A DNA stretch of 64,000 nucleotides from Callaeas wilsoni (Eukaryota; Chordata; Aves; Passeriformes; Callaeidae). Below the pieces are notes generated by a model. The model worked only from the letters and a program-made list of their open reading frames with translations. It was not told the DNA's origin and made no database searches. The DNA lies in NCBI GenBank assembly GCA_013398955.1, contig VWPU01014031.1, positions 62,001 to 126,000 on the forward strand, read 5' to 3'. A program made the position numbers and the translations under genes. Below, piece by piece: positions 49,201 through 59,478 of this stretch (its first letter is position 1; each line of letters starts with the position of its first letter).

Positions 49201-50523
49201 AATCACTCCTTTGAAGGAGTCCACGGACCTTTTAGACATTTCCAACTTCACGCCTGATAGGTTCCGCCAGTCGTCACTTTCGGAGATGTCCCCTCCAGAC
49301 ACTCCCAACCTGTCCCCGCAGATAGCTGGCTCCGATGCCAAGCCTCTGGGCACCCTGAAGGGCTTTCAGGAGAGCCCCCAGGCCGCTCTCAACAGCTCCG
49401 AGAAGGTCAAGTGGAACTGTGGGGTCCTGCAGACCGAGGATCAGGCAGATAATGGGTTTGCTTTAAATAATCACCAGTTCCAGTTCCATATGTTCAACGA
49501 TGAAGATTCTGTCAGCCTTCTCGAAAAGAGTCCATGCTTGTCAACATTTAATGAGCCATCTGGTCAAATTAGCACCAATAGCAAAGTGTCGAAATCGAAG
49601 AGGAAAAGTTCATCCAGCAAGAATGTGGGTACAAACCAAAGCTCTTCCCAGAAGGCCACCCGGAAAAAATCGCCCAAAACCAACAAAGGAACCGATAAGC
49701 CGCAAGGGAAAAACTCCAGGCAGGCGCCCAAATCCACCAGGAAAGGGAAAAACGCAGCAGGAGTCAACGGCGAGAAGGCTCCAGCCGTTGGTGGCAGGGC
49801 AGTCACACAGCTGGGCACCGTGGCCACGGCCACCAAGGGCGTGGCTGAGGGCACTCAGCACTGTGGCCCGGCCGGGGTGAAGCTGGGCAAGCACAACGGG
49901 CTTTCCGGAGAGTGGGCGCTGGGAAAAGAGGGGGGCACGGGCTGGTCGGAAGCCAGCCTGGGCAACGCCACCAGCCTCCTGGACGATGACCAGAGGGAGT
50001 TCGAGGAACCTTCCAACATCCTGTCCAACATCGCGTCGGGAATGGCCGACGTCCAGAGGTTTATGATGGCCTCCATCGAGCCCTTGTGGGGGCCCGTCGG
50101 TCACAACAGCGTTCCAGACATATTCCGGTCACCGGAGTCCAACAGCCTGAAACTGAAAACTCTTAAAATTTTGGCAGGGACGTCCCAAGAGTCGAAGAAG
50201 AAGGCGAACGGTGGCTCGCCGGGGGCGGCAAAGAACCACAAGTCAAACAACAAGGGCTCAAGCAAAAACAGCAAAGCCGTGACCTGCGACCCTGGTCGCC
50301 CCAACTGCTCCACCGGCTTCACCACGGACATTCACGCTCCCTTTTTTGATAAAAACTATAGTAACCTGAGCACTTTAGGCAATAATGGACCTACCCATAA
50401 AAAACTCTACCGTCATAAATCCAGTTCGAAATCACTGAGGGATGAGAACTGTAAAATCAAGCGGACGGACCGCGAACAGCCCCACAAGGACCCACCCGTG
50501 ACAGCTGCTTTTGAGAAACTGAG
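46254..50523 (+). CDS. NEXMIF: NEXMIF giant coding exon (about residues 26-1449)
   Basis: The exon follows a strong acceptor (pyrimidine tract then CCCGCAG, AG at 46252-46253) and is open for 4.27 kb. Blocks that match the vertebrate NEXMIF family as I know it include [126 protein letters not shown] and [17 protein letters not shown]. Notable parts in spliced residue numbers: an acidic Glu/Asp run near 372-388; a basic cluster KKRRK near 507-513 and RKRK near 603-608, both plausible nuclear localisation signals; and a Lys/Ser-rich stretch near 1138-1191. There is no catalytic domain, signal peptide or membrane segment. The N-terminal part (about 26-65) is GC-rich and diverges from the mammalian sequence I remember. 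The exon ends CTGAG before donor GTAATG, leaving two codon bases. Reading through instead gives Arg and then TAA at 50525-50527. Confidence 0.97.
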
Positions 50524-51247
50524 GTAATGCTGCACCAAACTGGCTGGAATGCCCCTAACCTCCCTCCCACCTGCTAGGCCCGCTGTTCCTGAGTTTTTCC
50601 TTCCTGAAAGCAAAAGTTTGCATGAAAAAAAAAAAAAAAAAGACATTCCCCTTTTACAGTTTTGGTTGGTTTTGGTTTTGGGGGTGGTTTCTTTTTTTTT
50701 TTTTTTTGTTTTTTTAATTATTATTTTTAAATGCATGAAAATACTTCTGACTTGCAAGCTACCTAAAAGAATGACCAATTTTCTGGCTTGGCTGGGGTTA
50801 AAAAAACTAACAAGGCTACTCTTTTCTGCTGTTTGGCTTCTTCAGTTTTTAATTACTTATTTATTGGGGGAAAAACAAAAACAAAAACTAAAAAAAAAAA
50901 TGATTACACGCTCTTTTTAATGATTTTGACGAGGAAAGACTTTTTTTTTTTTTTGGAACATTTTGTAAAAAATAAAACAAAAAAAAAAAAAAAAGAAGTT
51001 CTGCATCCAAAAGCCAAGATCTCGAAACTTAAAGGCTCTTTACTTTGCAAATGAGAACTCGTTCCTAATTGAGCTTCACGTGGCAATTTTTGAGTGCTTT
51101 CTGGCCCCCTCTGCTGTTGTGTCTCCTAACCTGCATCATCTAAAGCTGCATCTTCTCTACCCGCCCGCCTTTAGCGCGTTCGCTCCGTCGTGGTGACTCC
51201 AGACGAGCTAACTAAGATGGCATCAAATGTTTGATTTTTTCCTGCAG
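50524..51247 (+). other. NEXMIF: NEXMIF last intron (724 bp), in-frame stop inside its donor
   Basis: Donor CTGAG/GTAATG and acceptor TTCCTGCAG/GG define a phase-2 intron. Its first bases supply G to an Arg codon followed by TAA (50525-50527) if it is retained. Retention would therefore give a 1,449-residue protein lacking the LLKAET/PVFEEET end. The intron carries long A- and T-runs (about 50624-50641, 50691-50717, 50941-50955, 50979-50994). A possible branch region CTAAC lies at about 51208-51212. Confidence 0.75.
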
Positions 51248-51437
51248 GGAATCAGACTCCATTCTTCTTAAAGCAGAAACAGCATTTTTGGGTTTTCCTG
51301 TATTTGAAGAAGAGACTCCCTTTTCTAGAAAGACGGTTGATGTTTGGTTCTTTTCTTACCTTTTTTTTTTTTCCGGTTGTTTTTTCTTTTTTTTCCCCCA
51401 TCGGTTCCTTTTCAAAATCTGCCTTGTGGTCTGTTGA
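51248..51437 (+). CDS. NEXMIF: NEXMIF terminal coding exon
   Basis: After a strong acceptor (TTTTTTCCTGCAG, AG at 51246-51247) the exon begins with G, which completes the split Arg codon from 50522-50523. It then reads ESDSILLKAETAFLGFPVFE and EEETPF. As I remember human NEXMIF, after FEKLR it ends with a segment containing LLKAETTF and PVFEEET, so this is very probably the real last coding exon. The bird frame does not stop where I expect the mammalian one to (around K-D-I). It continues for about 30 more residues, rich in Phe and encoded by T-runs, to TGA at 51435-51437. That tail looks like fortuitous read-through of former 3' UTR. An indel or a homopolymer sequencing error could also explain it. 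The exon assignment is firmer than the exact stop. Confidence 0.8.
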
Positions 51438-51614
51438 AATGTAAGTGCTGAAATGAAGAGTTTGAAATTGTGGGAATTTTATTATTTGAAAGCAAACCTA
51501 ATCTGGTATTCTCTGTGAAAGACTGTTTTAAAAGTCATACTGTTGTACAGTAGTTTATGCACTATTACCCACAACAACAAAAAATTGTGCCAAACTATGA
51601 ACAAGTGACTGTAT

Positions 51615-51622
51615 TGTATATA
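51615..51622 (+). promoter_or_regulatory. Pumilio-type motif TGTATATA in the 3' UTR
   Basis: This is an exact match to the UGUANAUA consensus recognised by Pumilio/PUF RNA-binding proteins, 180 bases after the proposed stop codon. An 8-mer can occur by chance in AT-rich sequence, so binding is only a suggestion. Confidence 0.35.
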
Positions 51623-54035
51623 TTTTTACTTCTCTATCAACATTGGGTTGTGAGTGTTTTCTGCAGCTATGCCTTTTGGTTTTACTAGAAACATTCCAGT
51701 TGTTAAGTACTAACCACTCCCCTTCGAAAGCACCTGTAACTCACGATGAAAACGATATTGTTCACTGATACAACTTACCAAAAGTTTTATGGACATGACT
51801 AAAAGTGTGCCAAATTTACTTACCTCATTTCATGGATTCACCCTGTGGTTTAAAGCTCATAAAGGGAAAAAAAAAAAAAAGAGAAAATGAAAAAAAAAAG
51901 GGGGAAAAAAAAAAGAAAAAAAAAGGAACTTTGAAACCGATGCTGGGAAATGGTAACGTCCTCTCTTTGAAACCACGAGCAGAAAAACTTAATGGTGAAA
52001 TGTTGAGTTTCATTATAGGAGAGAGTTGCAATGGTGGAGGAGTTCAGAAAACCACTGACGGTAAGTTTGCCAGGAACTCAAGTGTCTGCATCCAGAGACT
52101 ACAGAACAGCTGCTTTATAAGTGTCTGTTTTCTTAAAGCAAAACCTGTAGCTGAAGATCATTTGAAATGCAAAGTTACATTGCTAATTCTTTGTATCTCA
52201 GTTTTATATATTTTATAAGAACCTGGGATAAATTCTGAAATAGGTATAAAAACAGAACTAATACATTTCATACATTGAGTGCTATTTACTTTTCCTTTGA
52301 GTAGTTTCTTAAACATTTTCGATGCAGAGCCTGTCAGAAGCGCTCTCCCATCATAGCTTTGGTGTTTCCTCCATGTCTAACCTTGCGATGCCAATGTAGT
52401 GTGAACTTTCAAAAGCAGAGTCATTCATTTAAAATACAACTCTGAACCTTTTCTTTGATTCAGTTCATGAAACAAATACAACCAATGGAGCTATTTGTGA
52501 TCTCACCGATCAGGGCCGGATCATGACTGGACTTTATTAAGACAGCATTAAGTATTGAATGCTAAATGTATTCTCAAAAGGCCTTATCTGTAACCCTCCT
52601 CACCACACCCTCGCCCTCCACGAGACTAACGAACCCAACAAAGATCTATTTTCCTTGTGCAACTGAGAGCCTGTGCGTTTTGCTGCTGATTTCTCATGAA
52701 AAACCTTGATATGCAAGAGCCCTGGGAGCGATTGGGAGCAGAGGGATGCGAGGCTTGGACACGTTATGCAATAGCAGGCGGTGAGGAAGAGGAGCCTTTC
52801 TAGCAGTGGACAGATCATGTTGCTGATACAGCCGTAGACGTGGTGTCACACAGAGGGCAGGACTGGGCTCAGGTTTCCTCCCAAGTCGGTTTTTTTCCAC
52901 CCACGCGCCAGGCAAAGCAGCAGAATTGGTTTAAGTTAATTTAGCAGAAAAGCAGAGCGATCACTTAAAATCAAAGTGTTAGTTTAGAATCATGTTTTCA
53001 GCTCTTACAGATCTTGAGGTGCAGCTTAGCTCAGCTCTGCGATCCCAGAGAGAACAGCTCAGTAGTTGCATTGTGTTTTATTTAACAGATGAAAGGACGA
53101 ACTCTGAAAAAAAAAAAAAAAGTAATTCTAAAAAGCATCCTGTAAGTTCATTTTTTCATGGAATAAATGCTGGCGTTGCCCGGGGTGAGTTGCTCTGGAC
53201 AAGAGTGGTCCCTGGTGCCCCATGGCATGCAGCGTCCCACCGCAGCTCTGGCTCCAGGAGGGAGGTCCAGAAGATGCTCAGGATTTTCTCTGGAGGCAAG
53301 AGCTGCAGTAGGGCTCCATCCCTGGGCGCCGGGCTGGCCTGCAGCCACCACACTCTCCCTGCTTCCCCAGCAGCTCTCTTTTCTGTTGATAGGCTCAGCA
53401 GGTACTACAAGCTCCAACCGCTGCTGTGGTGTTGGCATATCCCAGTTTTTCAGCATTCCCCCCACGGGCTGCAGGAGAGGGGCTGGCAGCTCCCTTCTTT
53501 TGGATGTTCTGGCTGCTGCTCTTACAGAGACAGGTCAGGCCCAGGGCTGGGATGTGCCACCTTCTTTCTGACCCAGAACCCTCATTTGAAAGCACATTTC
53601 ACCTGGCGTGCACTGTGCTCCTTCTGCTTCATGTTATGAATTTGGGACTCATAATAAAACCCCTTGTACTGGACAGGATAGCAATACTTACTGCATTTGA
53701 GGAGTGTGCAATAGGGCATGAAGATCAGGCATAAAACTTACTGACTGTTTTATCCATGAATACCCAGCTGGGTGTTTTAGAATGGTGTTAATCACAAATT
53801 CCAGCTGCCTTGTTGCTCTCCTTCAGTCCTTCTCCCATTCCAATTGCTGACAGCTTTGGTAGTCATCCTATAGCCTCCAAAAATCTGACTGGGGAGATGT
53901 TAAAGAGCTTGGGTCCCTCATGGTGTGGCACTGGCCCTTCCCTGTGTCTGAAAAGGTCATCGCTCTGCTGCTTGACCCCAAAATTCAGAAATTGCCTTGA
54001 GCCAATCATTTGCCCTCCTCCCTTTTGATCTTTAT

Positions 54036-55600
54036 AGGGTGGGAAGGGACCTGTGAAGGCCATCTGGTCCAACTCCCCTGCAAAGAGCAGGGGCATCTTC
54101 TACTACACCAGGTTGCTCAGAGCCCCGTCTGACTTGACCTTGAAAGTTTCCAGGGATGGGACAGCCACCACCTCTCTGGGCAACCTGTGCCAGCGTTTCA
54201 CCACCCTCATAAAAAATTTCTTTCTCAAGTCTTTCTTGGCAGGGCTGCTCTCAATCCCTTCATTCCCCACCCTGTGGATCCCAGAGATTGCCCCATCCCA
54301 GGTGCAGCATCTCACATTTGGCCTTGTTGAACCTTAGGAGGTTCCCCTGGGCCCACTTCTCGAGCTCGTCCATGTCCCTGTGGATGTCACTCTGTCCCTC
54401 GGGCGTGTCAGCCTCACCACTCAGTTTGGTGTCACCGGATGACCTGCTGAGTGGACTCAGTCCCGGTGTCTACATCACTGGTGAAGATACTCCACAGTGC
54501 TGGTCCCACTGAGGGACAGCACTCGGCACTGATGTCCTTCTGGACAGTGAGCTGTTGACCACTACCCTCTGGATGTGACTGTCCAACCAATTCCTCCTCT
54601 GCTGAACAGTCCATCCTTCAAATCCATCTCTCTTCAGTTTAGAAAGAAGGGTGTTGTGGGGGACTGTGTCAAAGGCTTTACAGAAGTCCAGACAAATGAC
54701 ACCTGTAGCTCTTCCCTGGTCCACAGATGTAATCACTCCATCCTAGAAGGCCACTGGGCTGGCCAGGCAGGACTTGCCCTTGGTGAAGCTGTGCTGGCTG
54801 TCCTGAGTCACCTCCCTGTCCTCCATGAGCCCCAGCAGAGTTTCTAGGAGGGTCTGGTCCATGGCATTCCCAGGCACAGAGGAGAGGCTGACAGGGCAGT
54901 GGTTCAATGTTTTAGTTTTGCCAGTCATCCAGGACTCACCTGACTGCCAGGACATGTCAGATAGTATGGAGAGTGACTTGGCAACTACGTCAGCCCATTC
55001 CCTCTGGGCTCTGGGATGCATCTCATCAGGTTCCATAGTCTTAGGTATGTTCAGGTTCCTCAGGTGGTCACAAACTCGATTTTCTCTTAGAGTGGGAGGG
55101 ACTTTGCTCCTCCAGTCCCTGTCCTGCAGTTCCTGCACTCAAGGGAGATGGAAAGAGAGGTTGGCCTCAACCTTCTCATCGTTGTTACCAGTCTGCCAGT
55201 TGTGTCACACCTGCTTTGACCCTTCCTTTTCATGCTGACTCACCTGTAGAGGCCCTTCTTGTTATTCTTTATGTCTCTTGCCAAGTTCAGCTCCATCTGC
55301 ACCTTGGCCTTCCTCACCCCATCCCTACACAACCTGACCGTATCCCAGTACTCTTCCCAGGATCCCTGTCCCTGCTCCTGCTGCCTGTGCATCTCCTCTT
55401 GCCCGTCAGCCTGACCAGCCGGTCCCGGCTCAGCCATGCTAATCTCTTGCCTTCCTTGTCTGATTTCTTACACCTGGGGATCGAGAGCTCTTGCTCTCTA
55501 TGGAAAGCATCCTGAAAGATCTGCCAGCTCTGTTCTGCTCCCTCGTCCCTGAGGGCAGGGGATCCTATTGAGTAAATCCTTGAAGAGCTGGCACTTTACT
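54036..55600 (-). mobile_element. CR1 retrotransposon, 5'-truncated, with decayed ORF2 (reverse transcriptase)
   Basis: This is the longest CR1 copy in the window, antisense to NEXMIF. Its 3' end is at about 54036. On the minus strand, fragments recognisable as CR1 ORF2 follow in order. The endonuclease-RT linker lies at 55240-55530 ([23 protein letters not shown]). The start of the RT lies at 54743-55138 (MEPDEMHPRA; HCPVSLSSVPG; SFTKGKSCLAS). The RT core lies at 54470-54736 ([20 protein letters not shown]). Downstream RT/thumb sequence at 54330-54450 includes DELEKWAQGNLLRFNKAKC. Several frameshifts and stops show it is dead. The endonuclease and 5' end are missing, as expected from incomplete reverse transcription. 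It lies inside the proposed NEXMIF 3' UTR. Confidence 0.93.
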
Positions 55601-56277
55601 TTCCTAGGATTCATCTCCACCTGACTATCACTACCTCAAGGTTTTCACTTCCCACCTTTGCCTCATCCCTCACCATACAAGCTCTTGTTCTCCATTTGCA
55701 TTTTTGTTTTTCGTGGCACTGCTCACAGCTGAGGGAGGACTGGGATGTGGGTCCCACCCATCCCTGCCCACCACCCACACTCCTGGGGCTCCCTGCACCT
55801 GCTTGTGCTGGCTCCCACCGTGGCCCATCCTCTTGCCCAGTCCTAGTGCAACTTCCATTCTCCTCTCACATCTTCTCATTGGGCTCCTGGCTCTTGGGAG
55901 CGATGAAGCCAAGCCACATAAAAGATGTTTATTCTGCAGCATCCCTTAAAATGTCTTTTCTGCTTCATCTCTTTTCACACCTACTCCGGTGCAGGACGGG
56001 AGGACGGTGCCGGCAGTGCTGCTGAGCTGCGGTGTCACTGTGGTCTGAGTGACGTAGAATTGGCATCGGCATTAGAGAGCAGGGACTGGCCACTTCCAAA
56101 GGTCAAAAAATCCATCTGAGAGGAGAATTACACAGGGCAAAGTGGCACTCGCTGCTCTCCCACAGGAGCACGTCTCCCGTGGCACAGAGGTAGGAGAGAT
56201 GTCCTGCGGAAAGGAATCCTGCAGCAACCCAGCAGGAGCCAGCCCACCCCACGGCCATAGTTTGCATTTAGAGGTTT

Positions 56278-56285
56278 TGTAAATA
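56278..56285 (+). promoter_or_regulatory. Pumilio-type motif TGTAAATA in the 3' UTR
   Basis: A second exact UGUANAUA match in the proposed 3' UTR. Weaker TGTATATT variants occur near 57830 and 57870. Their relevance depends on the UTR really extending this far. Confidence 0.3.
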
Positions 56286-57947
56286 GAAGAATATCAGTGA
56301 TGGGGATCCAATAAAAACCTCCTGGGTTTTTATTGAAAAATAAATCTTACCAGGTTTACATCTCGCTTTTCTTTTTTTTAAGCATAGGAGGGTGGATGTT
56401 TTTGAAAAACATCTTGAGAATAATGACTTGTGGACCAGAGGTAGCCAGGCATTTTGGGAGGAGGAAGAGGAGGAGGAAGAGGAGGGCAGGGGCAGCCAGA
56501 GGGCTGTACTTGCCACGCTGTGCCGTCCTGCCGAGGCCGGGTCAGCTCAGAGAGGAGAAGCCAAGGCTGGCTGGTGGGGCTGGCTGGTGGTTGCTTTGAG
56601 AAACCATTGCTGCACCGTTTGCTCTTCTGAAAAATCGGGATTGCTCTTAATTTTTTCAGCATTATGGCCCAAACAAGCCGTGAACCAAAATAAAGATGTT
56701 TTAAGCATTGTCATCCTTTACCTGCTGGACCATGTTCTCTCCCTAAGCTCCCGATCTAGCGAAGCACTTAGGTGAGAGCTCACTCCTGGGGGCTCCCATG
56801 CCCCAGGTGCTTTCCCAGCCAGTGATGTCAAGTCCCAAGAAAAACTCCCTTGAAGTCAGTGTAAGTGGGAAGAGGATCAGGTGCGTGGACTTGGGTTGGT
56901 GCAGGATCAGGCCCTCAGTCTTTACTTTCTCAACTCGGTGTGTTGGACTTTGCCTGTGCAGCTCCCAGGGGGTCCAGTGGAGGTTGCATGGTTCAAACCG
57001 CTGACATCTATTGGAGAATGTGCCTCTTTATCTCTTCAGCGTGTGAAATAATGCAAAAAAAAAGAAAAAAGAAAAGAAAAAATATATAAAATAAACCAAG
57101 AACAATGTCTGTGGTAGAAGCAAGGCTTTTCAAATCTGTTTCTCAGGTAAACAAGTGACACTAATGACAGTGGAGTAACAGCCATCTAAGGGAATTGGGA
57201 TCTGAAGCAGGAGGATTCCCTCCATCTCGCAGGACGCTTGGGTTGCCAGACACGTTTACTGAGCCTTTAAACACTTGGTGCAAAAGGAAACGAGAAATAA
57301 AATTGGTCTTTTCACTACCCTTCGCTAGCTAGACAGACAGACAGACGTCCATTTCTAAAGCACAAAGGGAAGACTTAAACCTAGACTAAACCACACACAC
57401 ACACAAAACCAAGGTACCAGTGAAACTCCTTTTGTCTCTTACTCCCGGTGGGAAGCAGGGTAGAAATCCAAGGAGCTGCTCTGTTCCGCTGCCCCGGCGC
57501 CGGCCGGGTGCTTCGACTGCTGCCTCCAGAGATGTGAATGTACTGCTCCTTGAGTTCCCTTCCATAGAACTAGAGGCACCTCGTTAGGAAGTTGCTCCTG
57601 TTTTATGGTGCTAAAGAAAACTTTTATCCCCCCCTTGAGCATTTAAGAACTATTAAATGGCCCTTTTTATGAATGTAACATATCCATTTCTGTTCCACAT
57701 TTTACACTGCAATTTTAACATGTTTGGAAATGATTTGCCTTTTTTCTTTTAGAATAAGCTTTATAAATATTCTGTAGAGTCAATTGAAGTATAATTCTTA
57801 AGGATCACTCTAAGACGCCTACAAAATCTTGTATATTTTTAAGTGTGCCAATTTGTAAAATATTTTGTAAGTGTATATTTTTCTTAGAAAAGTGCTGTGA
57901 AGTGTTTGTATGTGTGAGGTTTCCCTTTTTTTGCACCTTCGGGTGTT

Positions 57948-58260
57948 AATAAAAGGATGTATACTTAAAAGTTTCTGGTTTTAAAAACCAAAATACAAAG
58001 AAAAAAATTAAACTTTTGTTGGGAATTTTGTAATAAAAAGAAATGTTGTGAAAGAGTGTAGTGATATTGTGTAAAGGAAACTGGAAAATTTGTGAGCGCT
58101 TTGCTGTTTTATAGATCCTCTTGTAAATTATTCTTGTAATATTTTGGGTTTTGTTGTTCTTGTTGCAAAGGTTTTAAATATTTGTGACTGACTCTGTATG
58201 GTGAAAACGTCATATTGTTAACTTGCTGAGTTTTGTTATATTGTTTATGGAATAAATAAA
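57948..58260 (+). promoter_or_regulatory. Cluster of polyadenylation signals, probable distal 3' end of NEXMIF
   Basis: Canonical AATAAA hexamers occur at 57948-57953, 58032-58037, 58251-58256 and 58255-58260. The last pair overlaps and is followed by A-rich sequence and then a short GT-containing stretch (near 58286). Their position after a long T/A-rich, repeat-free block fits alternative distal polyadenylation of a + strand transcript. Confidence 0.6.
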
Positions 58261-59264
58261 AAAATTAAAAATCTCATTTTAAGATCATGTATGAAGAAGA
58301 AATTAAAACTGCCATTTATTGAATATTAGGAATCGTTTCTTTAACCAAATCGCTGCTATAGATGAGGCTCTGTCTGGCTGCCCCCTCCCAGTGCAATCCA
58401 GGCCCCAGCCTAACTGGGCTGATGCTCGTTGGTGTGAAGCACATCAGAGATGGAGGTGCGGCTGTGGATGGGGAAAAGTGGGGAAAAAAGCTTGGATCAC
58501 TTCTGCTGTAAAGGGGGGCTGCTTTTAACTGAGAAATGGAAACTTCATCAAATAACACAGTTCACGTTTTTCCCTGCGCGGGTGCGGACGTGGGGCTGGG
58601 CTTGCTCTTCCCAGCCCACTGTCCCTGGGCAGGGTTCCTGTCCCAGCAGTATCCCAGCACACTCCCACACTGGCCTTTTCCTGGGAAGTAGCAGCTGCGT
58701 GCACTGAAATGCCACTGTCTTCAATTTCTTGTGGAAAAGGAATAAAACTTACTTGTTTTAAAAACGACAATTCCTTTTATTAGGACTTGATAGGAACAAT
58801 GAAGGAGGGGGGCATTAATGCAGACTGAGTCATTCCCAGCCCTGCCAGCAGAAAGCAGGACAGGAACACTGCATTCAGCAACTGGATCCCTTGGCAAGGG
58901 GCTGGGAAATGATCCTCAAAAGCAGAGCTGGTAGCTCTATGAGCTGCCTGCCTTCACAGAGGGCTTTCAGGTGAGTCCAGTGGGGCACAGGATTTCAGTG
59001 CTCCCGCTGGTCATGTGGATCCCGGTGCCAGGAGCCCAGAGCGGGCCAGGGCTAGAGTGGGGCCGTGGTCCAGGGAAGCCCATCAGCAGCTCAGCTTTGA
59101 GATGGGCTGAGCTCAGTCTGCCACTAGAAGCTCTCCAATAAATAAAACACACAGAGGGACTGGGCCAAGCCCACGGCCACCAAAACCATCAGGTGTGTCC
59201 TATGTGAGATCAATGCCGTGACCCATGGACTGGAAATAGTTCCAGCTCCTTAGTGCAAGTCTTG

Positions 59265-59478
59265 AGGAGAGACTTTTTAGCAGGTCCTGGTGCCACAGGG
59301 CATGGGGTGATGGTTTTAACTGAAACAGGGTAGATTCAGACTAAACGTAGGGAGGAAATTTTTTACACTGAGGGTGGGGAGGCCCTGGCACAGGTTTGCC
59401 CAGAGAAGCTGTGGATGCCCCATCCCTGGAAGTGTTCAAGGCCAGGTCAGAGGGGGTTTGGAGCAACCTGGAAGGCTG
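59265..59478 (+). mobile_element. CR1 fragment lacking its 3' end
   Basis: Contains ATGGTTTTAACTGAAACAGG, AGATTCAGACTAAACGTAGG, TTTTTTACACTGAGGGTGGG and GGGGTTTGGAGCAACCTGG, then stops abruptly at about 59478 without the terminal repeats. The 3' end was lost by deletion, or the copy was broken after insertion. Confidence 0.85.

Larger units (their letters stand above)
51438..58270 (+). other. NEXMIF: Probable long 3' UTR of NEXMIF
   Basis: About 6.8 kb of non-coding sequence lies between the stop codon and the last AATAAA cluster. The proximal part (51438-52620) and the distal part (57600-58260) are AT-rich, repeat-free and rich in TGTAT/TTTTA motifs, as expected for a neuronal 3' UTR. The middle carries an antisense CR1 insertion (54036-55600). 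A-rich tracts at 51864-51926, 53107-53122 and 57051-57096 could cause internal priming in cDNA data. AATAAA motifs at 53162-53167 and 53653-53658 could give shorter forms. The extent is inferred; transcript data would fix it. Confidence 0.6.

Noticed and set aside
51805..52218. 137-codon + strand open frame after the NEXMIF stop
   Set aside because: Half of it is Lys-rich translation of an A-rich tract; it sits in probable 3' UTR.
57329..57350. Short GACA run and nearby CA run (57393-57403) as microsatellites
   Set aside because: Only three to five units each; too short to report as separate repeat features.
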